A stretch of DNA of 5,786 nucleotides. Source: Phycisphaerae bacterium. Lineage in GTDB: Bacteria; Planctomycetota; Phycisphaerae; Sedimentisphaerales; Anaerobacaceae. The notes under the pieces are model-generated. The model saw only the letters and a list, made by a program, of their open reading frames with translations. It was not told the DNA's origin and searched no databases. The stretch covers positions 1 through 5,786 of the forward strand of contig DAOUVA010000316.1 in assembly GCA_030667885.1 (NCBI GenBank), read 5' to 3'. The position numbers and the translations under genes are program-made. Below are positions 1 to 5,786 of this stretch, in pieces. Position 1 is the first letter of the stretch. Each line of letters begins with the position of its first letter.

Positions 1-134
1 CGTTCGGCCCTGTTTGCTTTTGCGGTTTGTCTGCCGAGAAGGATTTTCTCTTCCAGAGACAGTCCAAGTCCGGCACCAGTTGAGGCGATGACGGATTTCT
101 TTATAAAGCTGCGCCGGTCTAAATTTTCTGACAT
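1..134 (-). CDS. N-terminus of Tat-exported protein, probably a Gfo/Idh/MocA-family oxidoreductase (partial)
   Basis: Only the first 44 codons are inside the window; the gene runs off the left edge. It begins MSENLDRRSFIKKSVIASTG and continues with a Gly/Leu-rich stretch ending in LGLSLEEKILLGRQ. The DRRSFIKK segment (residues 6-13) fits the twin-arginine motif and is followed by a short hydrophobic h-region, so export in folded form is predicted. From memory, this kind of N-terminus with a trailing LSLEEK is typical of planctomycete Gfo/Idh/MocA NAD(P)-dependent sugar oxidoreductases, but the Rossmann domain that would prove it lies outside the window. The ATG is three bases after the stop of the small lipoprotein gene and has only a weak GGA upstream, which suggests translational coupling within the mltA operon. 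Another Tat-dependent enzyme family is possible. Confidence 0.6.
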   Translation of the reverse strand, partial: MSENLDRRSFIKKSVIASTGAGLGLSLEEKILLGRQTAKANRAE

Positions 135-137
135 GAT

Positions 138-272
138 TTATTTATCCAGTATTTCAGTGGTTTTATCGCCGATGAATATAGCATCACCCTTTAGTCCTTC
201 GGCAGTTTGACAGCCGATTAGTATAAAGACAACAAAAATCAAAATAACCGATAGAAGAATTTTCCTAATCAT
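138..272 (-). CDS. Small entericidin-like lipoprotein (44 aa)
   Basis: A 44-residue protein starting MIRKILLSVILIFVVF. It has two basic residues (Arg3, Lys4), a hydrophobic core over residues 5-19 and a lipobox ending LIGC with Cys21 as the predicted lipidated residue. The remaining 23 residues, QTAEGLKGDAIFIGDK followed by a short tail, follow the entericidin A/B pattern (Cys-x-Thr-x-x-Gly, then Asp, then Gly, then an amphipathic end). Entericidins are tiny membrane lipoproteins, known in E. coli as an antidote/toxin-like pair, but in other bacteria homologues mostly have no known role. The gene has a good AAAGGAG seven bases before ATG. It sits 21 bases after mltA and 3 bases before the Tat oxidoreductase-like gene, so it is almost certainly co-transcribed. 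Export and lipidation are well supported; the family name is a pattern match by eye. Confidence 0.72.
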   Translation of the reverse strand: MIRKILLSVILIFVVFILIGCQTAEGLKGDAIFIGDKTTEILDK

Positions 273-279
273 TTTCAAG

Positions 280-286
280 CTCCTTT
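280..286 (-). promoter_or_regulatory. Ribosome binding site of the small lipoprotein gene
   Basis: AAAGGAG on the minus strand, seven bases from the ATG at 272. A strong Shine-Dalgarno in the short gap after mltA supports this very short frame as a real gene rather than a chance ORF. Confidence 0.7.
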
Positions 287-293
287 AGCCGGG

Positions 294-1502
294 TTATCTG
301 TTATAAAAAAGGGATGGCTCGGTCGATTTTAGAAACAGGTAGTATAGTTTGCCTTCCTGATAAGTCTGTCCGGCTAATTTGCCCGCCTGATCGCCTATGC
401 CCATATAGACATCGCAGCGGCCCGGAGCGCGTATGGCTCCACCGGTGTCCTGGTCGAGTGCAAAACCGCTGTAGAACTGGTTGGCAACCGTTCCGGCTGA
501 TTCCTGCGGGAGACGTGTGGAGATGAAAGTCAGGCACCCTCTGGGGAAAATCGCCTTGTCGGTGGCGATAGTCCTTAAAGGGATTACCTGCTCGTTGAGA
601 CTGCCGCGAGGTTCGCCGTCCTGAATTTTAAAGAAAACAAATCTCGGATTACGCCAGACATACGTATCGACCAGGTTCGGGTTGCTTTTGAAGTAAGCTA
701 TCATCGCCGTTAGACTAAGCTGGTCGGTTCTTATTTTGCCGTCATTGACGAGTTCTTTGGAAATGCTTTGATAATCATGTCCATTGTTGGCGGTGTAGCC
801 TACGGTGATAAGTTTGCTATTGGGCAGTCTTATCTTCGCCGAGCCCTGAACATGGGCGATATACACTTCAAACGGGTCGCTCAGCCAAAGCAGCTCGGTA
901 CCGGCCAGCATTTTTGTCGATTCGATTATAGCCCGTGGCGGATATTGTGTAACCACGCCGCCGGAGCCGCGCTGGCCGAGGGTTTCGCCGTCCGGGCCTT
1001 TCATTAAATCCTTAGGCATTTTGTAAAGCGGATATTGAAAGCGCTCGGTGCGTGTCATAGAGCCGTCGAAAATCGGGGTGTAATAGCCCGTGAACAGCAC
1101 TGTCCCGACGTTATCGCATCCTACGGACATATAGACATCGAACTTTGCTCGAATTGCCTCGTTCATACTTCTGGTGGTCAAACGTGAATTCATCATCTCG
1201 GCGAATGCTTTCAGGCTGTCAACCGCTCTGGTGTGGGTAACATCGCCGAGAGGAAAGAATTGCCGGCTGGAAGGTTTCCGCAGATAGTTAAGGCTGCGGT
1301 CTATCCCCGTTTGCACCTCGGCCAGATCGAAGCAGGCCATCGTAAAATCGGGAATCTCATAAGGGTCCGTTATTTTCCTTAGTGCCGACTGGCCTGGCAG
1401 CAATGGTTGATCGTAAGGGGTCTTGGCCCTTTGCCGGCTCCTGCAGCCGACGATAACGGTCGTTGTCAGTAATAATGCTGAAAGTAGAATTTTACGCTTC
1501 AT
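294..1502 (-). CDS. mltA: Membrane-bound lytic murein transglycosylase A (MltA), lipoprotein
   Basis: A 402-residue MltA-type lytic transglycosylase, which cleaves the MurNAc-GlcNAc bond of peptidoglycan with formation of 1,6-anhydro-MurNAc. Residues 1-20 form a lipoprotein signal (MKRKILL, hydrophobic core, lipobox VIVGC, Cys20), so the enzyme should be membrane-anchored outside the cytoplasm. The MltA domain shows FTGYYTP (137-143) and YPLYKMP (157-163), then HVQGSA (217-222), YTANNGHDYQSI (236-247) and NPRFVFFK (285-292). The C-terminal 3D domain has DTGGAI with Asp352 and RCDVYMGIG with Asp364. By pattern, Asp364 corresponds to the catalytic Asp308 of the E. coli enzyme and Asp352 to its Asp297 (numbering from memory). 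Length is slightly above the E. coli protein (about 365). I chose ATG at 1502 rather than the in-frame TTG at 1514, because GGAG at 1509-1512 is correctly placed for the ATG and overlaps the TTG. It is the first gene of the leftward set. Confidence 0.95.
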   Translation of the reverse strand: MKRKILLSALLLTTTVIVGCRSRQRAKTPYDQPLLPGQSALRKITDPYEIPDFTMACFDLAEVQTGIDRSLNYLRKPSSRQFFPLGDVTHTRAVDSLKAFAEMMNSRLTTRSMNEAIRAKFDVYMSVGCDNVGTVLFTGYYTPIFDGSMTRTERFQYPLYKMPKDLMKGPDGETLGQRGSGGVVTQYPPRAIIESTKMLAGTELLWLSDPFEVYIAHVQGSAKIRLPNSKLITVGYTANNGHDYQSISKELVNDGKIRTDQLSLTAMIAYFKSNPNLVDTYVWRNPRFVFFKIQDGEPRGSLNEQVIPLRTIATDKAIFPRGCLTFISTRLPQESAGTVANQFYSGFALDQDTGGAIRAPGRCDVYMGIGDQAGKLAGQTYQEGKLYYLFLKSTEPSLFYNR

Positions 1503-1508
1503 TGAGTG

Positions 1509-1512
1509 CTCC
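1509..1512 (-). promoter_or_regulatory. Ribosome binding site deciding the mltA start
   Basis: GGAG on the minus strand lies six bases before the ATG at 1502. It overlaps the upstream in-frame TTG codon (1514-1512), which therefore cannot use it and has no other good site before it. This favours the 402-residue product starting MKRKILL, which also gives a normal lipoprotein signal. Confidence 0.65.
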
Positions 1513-1566
1513 AAAAATCCGTTTTTGATTACTTACCAATAACAAGGTCTAAAACTGTATTTTGAT

Positions 1567-1595
1567 ATGTTACACGAATTGCGGGAGATTTTGAA
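1567..1595 (-). promoter_or_regulatory. Weak candidate sigma70-type promoter for mltA
   Basis: On the minus strand TTCAAA (1595-1590) and TAACAT (1572-1567) are 17 bases apart, each matching four of six consensus positions. The placement, about 65 bases before the mltA ATG, is sensible, but in AT-rich DNA such matches occur by chance and planctomycete promoters may differ from the E. coli consensus. Confidence 0.25.
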
Positions 1596-1599
1596 AAAA

Positions 1600-1617
1600 A
1601 TAATTCACACAAATTAT
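1600..1617. repeat. Short inverted repeat, possible operator
   Basis: ATAATT (1600-1605) and AATTAT (1612-1617) are perfect 6-bp arms around a 6-base CACACA spacer. The dyad lies immediately upstream of the candidate mltA promoter in the divergent region. It could be a regulator binding site, but AT-rich arms of this length are expected by chance fairly often and no second copy is seen in the window. Confidence 0.35.
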
Positions 1618-1784
1618 GGTTTCTGTCGTTTTTTTACCTCTCGGAACTGCCCTGGAATCGAATAATTGCTGGCGAAGATTCTATTATTTCCTGTGGAACA
1701 GTTATATATCTTCATAGTTGCTTTTCTCGGTTAAATTTGGTATCAAAGGGGGCGAGAAATTGAAAATCCACGTTGGTTGAACTG

Positions 1785-1791
1785 AAGGAGG
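1785..1791 (+). promoter_or_regulatory. Ribosome binding site of the isomerase-like gene
   Basis: AAGGAGG five bases before the ATG at 1797. It lies inside the longer open frame that begins with TTG at 1773, so the TTG is not the start; the strong site fixes the N-terminus at MCRNCMNRREF. Confidence 0.85.
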
Positions 1792-1796
1792 TTATT

Positions 1797-3335
1797 ATGT
1801 GTCGTAACTGTATGAACAGGAGAGAGTTCGTAGGATTAACAACAGCGAGTATTGCCGGTGGAGTTCTGGGTCTTGGTGCTCCGGCTTTTGCCAGGCGGAA
1901 AGTGGAAGAATGGAATCCCGATAAACCATATATAGTCACAGGGGAAAAATTAAAAGTCCAGCCGATTCTTATGTATAAAGTTTCCCAGCGAAGGCATGCA
2001 ACTTCCTGGAAATCATGGGGCGACGTACAAACCGAAGAGGCGTCAATCCAGGAGGCGAAAAGGATAACAAATGAACTGAAGTCGTTGTCTTCCGAAGCTG
2101 ATTTTCCCATCGAAGTGCTGCCGATTGTTAAAGTTAAAACGGTCGAAGAGGCATTAAAGGTACATAAGAATGATTATGACGTAATCATTGTCTATCCGGC
2201 TACGGGTTCGGGTGATTTGCTCAGGGCGTGTTTTGCAAAGGAAAAAGACAAAGACACGATAATATTTGTCAGACATCGTTCCGGCTCGACTTATTACTGG
2301 TATGAGGCGCTTAGCGTCAGGTATCTGAAGACAGATGAAAACGAATCGGAGCAAAATAATTGCCTTAATCATGGGGGAGTTCACGTAGATGACGTTGTAG
2401 TTGATGATACGGGGGAGCTTCTTTGGAGGCTGCGGGCCCTTTACGGGCTTAAGAATTTTGTCGGCTCAAGGATTGTTGCTCTTGGCGGTCCATGGGGAAA
2501 GTATGACTCGAAGGCCCCGGAAGTTGCTCGTGAAAAATATAAAATTGAGATTATAGAAATCGGCTATAATGATGCAGCTCCGCGTATTAAGAGTATCCAA
2601 AAAGACCGCAATCTTGTTTCAAAAGCTGAAAAGTGGGTGGAAAAGTACGTTTCTATACCCGGCACAACTCTTATGACGGACAAGAAGTTTATGGTTAAAA
2701 CTTTTCTGTTATATTGTGTCTTCAAGGAGTTGATGCAAGAAAATGATGCGTCCGCGTTCACAATCAAGAATTGTATGTCCACTGTCATTCCGATAGCTCA
2801 GACAACTCCCTGTCTTACTCTCGGCCTGCTCAATGATGAGGGAATGCTTGCTTTCTGTGAGTCGGATTTTGTTGTGATACCATCGGGGATTTTATTGCAT
2901 TATATAACGGGCAAACCCGTGTTTCTTCATAACTCAACGTTTCCACACAACGGGATAGTGACCTGTGCTCATTGCAGTGCTCCGCGCCGAATGGATGGGA
3001 GTCGCTATGAGCCGGCTAAAATATTGACGCATTTTGAATCCGAATACGGTGCGGCGCCTAAGGTGGAAATACCGGAAGGACAGGAAGTGACATTCGTTGA
3101 TCCTGAATACAGCTCCGGCCGGTGGGTTGGTTTTAAGGGTGTTGTAAAAAGCAACCCGTTTTTGGATATATGCCGTTCCCAACAGGACGTGGAAATTCAG
3201 GGTGATTGGAAGAAGTTGAAAAAGGAAGTTCGCGATTCGCACTGGATGATGTCTTACGGCGATTATCTTAAAGAGCTCGGATACGCATCCCGTAAAATCG
3301 GAATCAGGTGGGAAAATATTTCAGAAACAACATAA
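1797..3335 (+). CDS. Tat-exported protein with L-fucose/L-arabinose isomerase-like C-terminal domain
   Basis: A 512-residue protein. Residues 1-32 form a Tat signal: RREF at 8-11, a Gly/Ala-rich hydrophobic stretch, and a likely cleavage after AFA (Ala32). A CxxC (Cys2, Cys5) stands just before the twin arginine. Residues about 50-280 look like two alpha/beta Rossmann-type units, with YDVIIVYPATGSGD near 122-135 and RIVALGGPWG near 225-234. The C-terminal half has the look of the fucose/arabinose isomerase fold: TPCLTLGLLNDEG ending at Gly349, CESD (354-357), ITGKPVFLHN ending at Asn379, and TCAHCSAP (389-396). Glu355, Asp357 and His392 are candidate metal ligands by analogy with FucI-type enzymes. 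Known members of that fold isomerise aldoses to ketoses in the cytoplasm, so an exported relative is unexpected and the reaction and substrate are not predictable here. It is followed after 15 bases by the propeller gene, most likely in one operon. The fold is my recognition by eye; export is well supported. Confidence 0.72.
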   Translation: MCRNCMNRREFVGLTTASIAGGVLGLGAPAFARRKVEEWNPDKPYIVTGEKLKVQPILMYKVSQRRHATSWKSWGDVQTEEASIQEAKRITNELKSLSSEADFPIEVLPIVKVKTVEEALKVHKNDYDVIIVYPATGSGDLLRACFAKEKDKDTIIFVRHRSGSTYYWYEALSVRYLKTDENESEQNNCLNHGGVHVDDVVVDDTGELLWRLRALYGLKNFVGSRIVALGGPWGKYDSKAPEVAREKYKIEIIEIGYNDAAPRIKSIQKDRNLVSKAEKWVEKYVSIPGTTLMTDKKFMVKTFLLYCVFKELMQENDASAFTIKNCMSTVIPIAQTTPCLTLGLLNDEGMLAFCESDFVVIPSGILLHYITGKPVFLHNSTFPHNGIVTCAHCSAPRRMDGSRYEPAKILTHFESEYGAAPKVEIPEGQEVTFVDPEYSSGRWVGFKGVVKSNPFLDICRSQQDVEIQGDWKKLKKEVRDSHWMMSYGDYLKELGYASRKIGIRWENISETT

Positions 3336-3337
3336 TC

Positions 3338-3343
3338 AGGAGG
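3338..3343 (+). promoter_or_regulatory. Ribosome binding site of the propeller-protein gene
   Basis: AGGAGG seven bases before GTG at 3351, located in the 15-base gap after the isomerase-like stop codon. It supports the GTG start, which is also the only start giving a complete signal peptide. Confidence 0.8.
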
Positions 3344-3350
3344 CAGGACC

Positions 3351-5786
3351 GTGGACAGGTGTAAGAAACAATTCTGCGTTTTTTTAACGTTTGTTTTAGC
3401 AATCCTCGTGACTTCATCCTCAGTGACAGCCCAGCCGTTTAGTGCAAAAGAGCAGGCCAGGAAGATTCTCAACGCATGTGACATTAAAGGCGGCCTGATA
3501 GTGCATATAGGCTGCGGCGACGGAAAACTGACCGCGGCACTGCGCGCTAACGAGAGTTATTTAGTACAGGGCCTTGATAAAGAGCAGCAGAATTTGGAAA
3601 AGGCCCGCGAATATATCCACTCGCTTAATCTTTACGGCAAGGTGTCGGTTGACCTGTTGAAAGGAAGACGGCTTCCTTATATCGATAACCTTGTGAACTT
3701 GGTGGTATCGGAAAATCTTGGCGCTGTTCCAGAAAGTGAAGTTATGCGGGTTTTGTGTCCTGATGGTGTGGCGTATATAAAGAAAGGCGGCTGGTGGATA
3801 AAGAAAGTCAAGCCGCGTCCGAAAGAGCTGGACGACTGGACGCATTATCTGCATGATGCATCGAACAACGCCGTCTCGCACGATACGGTCATTGCTCCGC
3901 CGAGCCGGATGCAATGGATAGGCAGTCCGAGATACGCGCGTCACCACGACCGAATGTCGAGTGTAAGTGCGGCTGTTACGACCGGCGGGCGGGTGTTCTA
4001 TATCTTCGATGAGGCGCCGCGCGCATCGATCCTGGTTCCGCCGGAGTGGTCGCTGATAGCGAGGGATGCCTTTAATGGTACTATACTTTGGAAGCGGCGG
4101 ATAGATACCTGGTTCACTCATCTCTGGCCGCTCAAGAGCGGGCCGGCACAGTTGCCTCGCCGCCTCGTAGCGGTCGGCGAGCGCGTATATGCTACGCTCG
4201 GTATCGACTCGCCGGTTACGGCCCTCGATGCAGCGACAGGCAAAACCATTCGAACGTATGAGGGGACCGAAAACACTGAGGAGATAATACTCTCAGAAGG
4301 TGTTCTGTTTCTGCTGGTTAATAAGCAGGGGGGAAAACTTGAACTTTCCAACTTAAAGAAGATTACCCAGGCGTCCAGAGGAAAGTTCTGGAACGAGGAG
4401 CCCAGGGAAATTATGGCAATCAGCGCAGGCAGCGGAGATGTCCTTTGGGAGGCCGAACATCGCGTCCTGCCTGTGACATTAGCGGCAGACGGCCGGGGTG
4501 TTTTCTTCCACGACAGCCGGAGCATTGTTTGCCTCGACCGAAAGACCGGAGACGCGATGTGGCATTCCAAGCCGGTCGGCTGGGCCGGGGAAATCCGTTC
4601 GTTCTATTCCCCGATACTCGTGGTATATAAAGGCGTGGTGCTCTTCTCGGGCGGAGAGACCGCAGGCTTGCAGACTGGCTCATGGTACACGTCCGGCAAG
4701 GATACTATGACGGCGCTATCGACCAAAAATGGCGAAGTTCTCTGGAAGGCCTATCATCCTCCGTCCGGCTACAGGTCACCCGAAGATCTGCTCGTTGCCA
4801 ACGGTCTGGTATGGACAGGAGAAACAACCAGCGGGAGGGCAGCGGGCGTTTTCACCGGCAGAGATCCATTTACAGGAGTGGTAAAAAGTGAGTTTCCACC
4901 TGACGTCGAGACTTACTGGTTTCATCACCGCTGCTATCGGGGCAAGGCCACAGACAACTACCTGCTGATGTCACGGGCAGGGATCGAGTTCATAGACGTG
5001 CGCAATGAAAAGTGGATTCCGCATCACTGGGTTCGGGGCGCGTGTCTATATGGCATCATGCCCGCCAACGGAATGTTATATAATCCGCCTCATCCCTGCG
5101 CGTGCTACCTGGAGTCCAAACTGTACGGTTTCAACGCGGTGGCCCCGGCCCTGGCTGGGCCGCGCGTTCCTAAGCGTGCGGAAAACGCACCCCGCCTTGA
5201 AAAGGGCCCGGCGTTTGATAGAAATATTTCCACTCGGGCGAGCGAAGGACAGTGGCCTACGTACCGCCACGATGCGGCTCGCAGCGGTAGTACGAACACG
5301 GCCGTTCCGGCTGCGCTCAAACGGGCATGGCGAACCGACATAGGAGGAAAACTGACCAGCCCCGTAGTTGCCGGGGGCAAGGTCTTCATAGCTTCAGTGG
5401 ATGCTCATACGATTTATGCAATTGACGCCGATTCGGGAAATCGGCTCTGGCATTATACCACCGGCGGGCGGGTCGATTCGCCGCCGACTATTTATCAGGG
5501 ACGAGTGCTGTTCGGCTCGGCGGATGGGTATATATATTGCCTTGCCGCTCAAGACGGCGTTCTTGTATGGCGATTCCGCGCAGCGCCGATGGACCAGCGC
5601 CTGATGTCGTTCGAACAGGTGGAGTCTGTCTGGCCGGCTCACGGCAGTGTGCTTATCCAGAATGATGTTTTGTATTGTCTGGCGGGCAGGTCGATGTTTT
5701 TGGATGGCGGACTGCACTTCTGGAGACTTGAACCAAAAACAGGTAAGGCGCTGTCACATAACTTGCTCAACGACCGCGAGCAGGCA
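3351..5786 (+). CDS. Secreted PQQ-type beta-propeller protein with N-terminal methyltransferase-like domain (partial, 3' end missing)
   Basis: An uninterrupted 812-codon frame from GTG to the right edge. Residues 1-27 are a Sec signal peptide (MDRCKKQF, hydrophobic core, probable cleavage at VTA/QP). Residues about 36-150 resemble a class-I SAM methyltransferase: motif I VHIGCGDGKL (51-60), the acidic end of strand 2 in GLDKE (Asp76), VNLVVSENL (115-123) and RVLCPDGVAYI (133-143), the last like the RxLxPGG strand of UbiE-type enzymes. After DDWTHYLHDASNN (161-173) comes a propeller with PQQ-like blade ends: DAFNGTILW near 239, ALDAATGK at 291, AISAGSGDVLW at 356, CLDRKTGDAMW at 394, ALSTKNGEVLW at 455, AIDADSGNRLW at 690 and CLAAQDGVLVW at 730. 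A Cys/His-rich insert (His525, His526, Cys528, Cys565, His581, Cys583, Cys585) precedes a linker and the second blade group. I recall this overall architecture from Planctomycetes and Verrucomicrobia; the function is not established. Whether it binds PQQ, and whether the Rossmann part is active outside the cytoplasm, is unknown. Confidence 0.88.
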   Translation, partial: MDRCKKQFCVFLTFVLAILVTSSSVTAQPFSAKEQARKILNACDIKGGLIVHIGCGDGKLTAALRANESYLVQGLDKEQQNLEKAREYIHSLNLYGKVSVDLLKGRRLPYIDNLVNLVVSENLGAVPESEVMRVLCPDGVAYIKKGGWWIKKVKPRPKELDDWTHYLHDASNNAVSHDTVIAPPSRMQWIGSPRYARHHDRMSSVSAAVTTGGRVFYIFDEAPRASILVPPEWSLIARDAFNGTILWKRRIDTWFTHLWPLKSGPAQLPRRLVAVGERVYATLGIDSPVTALDAATGKTIRTYEGTENTEEIILSEGVLFLLVNKQGGKLELSNLKKITQASRGKFWNEEPREIMAISAGSGDVLWEAEHRVLPVTLAADGRGVFFHDSRSIVCLDRKTGDAMWHSKPVGWAGEIRSFYSPILVVYKGVVLFSGGETAGLQTGSWYTSGKDTMTALSTKNGEVLWKAYHPPSGYRSPEDLLVANGLVWTGETTSGRAAGVFTGRDPFTGVVKSEFPPDVETYWFHHRCYRGKATDNYLLMSRAGIEFIDVRNEKWIPHHWVRGACLYGIMPANGMLYNPPHPCACYLESKLYGFNAVAPALAGPRVPKRAENAPRLEKGPAFDRNISTRASEGQWPTYRHDAARSGSTNTAVPAALKRAWRTDIGGKLTSPVVAGGKVFIASVDAHTIYAIDADSGNRLWHYTTGGRVDSPPTIYQGRVLFGSADGYIYCLAAQDGVLVWRFRAAPMDQRLMSFEQVESVWPAHGSVLIQNDVLYCLAGRSMFLDGGLHFWRLEPKTGKALSHNLLNDREQA

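Larger units (their letters stand above)
1503..1796. promoter_or_regulatory. Divergent intergenic region between mltA and the isomerase-like gene
   Basis: This 294-bp AT-rich stretch separates two genes pointing away from each other, so it must hold the start signals for both unless transcripts enter from outside. I see no coding frame with a plausible start and ribosome site, no tRNA-like fold and no strong stem followed by a T-run. It contains homopolymer runs (A7 at 1594-1600, T9 at 1629-1635 and around it, approximate), a short dyad at 1600-1617, and only weak sigma70-like boxes. For the rightward gene, the best spaced pair is TTGCTT at 1718-1723 and TATCAA at 1741-1746 with 17 bases between, which is poor in sequence. 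Confidence 0.6.

Noticed and set aside
768..1007. Plus-strand frame of 79 codons inside mltA
   Set aside because: Lies wholly antisense to conserved MltA motifs and has no ribosome binding site.
1503..1514. TTG start four codons upstream for mltA
   Set aside because: GGAG at 1509-1512 overlaps the TTG and is correctly spaced for the ATG at 1502.
1652..1669. Sigma54-like promoter (TGGAAT ... TTGCT) for the rightward genes
   Set aside because: The distance between the GG and GC elements is two bases too long for a -24/-12 promoter, and the first box matches poorly.
1773..1796. TTG start eight codons upstream for the isomerase-like gene
   Set aside because: The perfect AAGGAGG at 1785-1791 lies inside this extension and is ideally spaced for ATG at 1797; the extension would also put eight extra residues before the Tat motif.
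1797..1815. CxxC at the N-terminus of the isomerase-like protein as a haem c site
   Set aside because: The second Cys is followed by Met rather than His, so it is not CxxCH.
3263..3484. Minus-strand frame of 73 codons spanning the junction of the two rightward genes
   Set aside because: It is antisense to two well-supported genes, has no ribosome site and its residues match no known pattern.
3561..4121. Minus-strand frame of 186 codons opposite the propeller gene
   Set aside because: Arg- and Pro-rich translation typical of antisense frames in GC-rich genes; the plus strand here is an uninterrupted frame with clear methyltransferase-like and blade motifs.
4118..4683. Overlapping minus-strand frames of 150 and 87 codons
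   Set aside because: They overlap each other and the propeller gene, and give low-complexity Arg/Ser/Pro-rich products without signals or motifs.
3981..5475. Repeated 14-base string ACCGGCGGGCGGGT at about 3981 and 5459 as a DNA repeat element
   Set aside because: Both copies are in frame and encode TGGRV within propeller strands, so the likeness follows from related protein repeats.

Overview
The window looks like chromosomal DNA from a planctomycete-type bacterium (PVC group, perhaps Phycisphaerae/Sedimentisphaerales). This is an inference. It rests on a Planctomycetes-style twin-arginine (Tat) oxidoreductase N-terminus, a Tat-exported sugar-isomerase-like protein, and a very large secreted PQQ-type beta-propeller protein of a kind that I recall as common in Planctomycetes, Verrucomicrobia and Lentisphaerae. 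No rRNA, tRNA, phage, IS or CRISPR sequence is visible.

The layout is two divergent gene sets around a 294-bp AT-rich intergenic region (1503-1796). Reading leftwards are mltA (a lipoprotein lytic transglycosylase, 294-1502), a 44-residue entericidin-like lipoprotein (138-272) and the first 44 codons of a Tat-exported protein that resembles Gfo/Idh/MocA-family oxidoreductases (1-134, running off the edge). Gaps are 21 and 3 bases, so these three are probably one envelope-directed operon. Reading rightwards are a Tat-exported protein with an L-fucose/L-arabinose isomerase-like C-terminal half (1797-3335) and, 15 bases later, a long open frame (3351 to the right edge, 812 codons without a stop). 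That frame starts with GTG, has a Sec signal peptide, a class-I methyltransferase-like Rossmann segment and then PQQ-type propeller blades.

Every gene in the window encodes a protein with an export signal: two lipoproteins, two Tat substrates and one Sec substrate. The left operon suggests cell-wall turnover at the envelope. The right pair is the more unusual part: two fold types that normally work in the cytoplasm (a sugar-isomerase fold and a SAM-methyltransferase fold) are encoded side by side, each behind an export signal, the second fused to a beta-propeller. A role in extracytoplasmic sugar or glycan processing is plausible, but substrate and chemistry cannot be read from the sequence.
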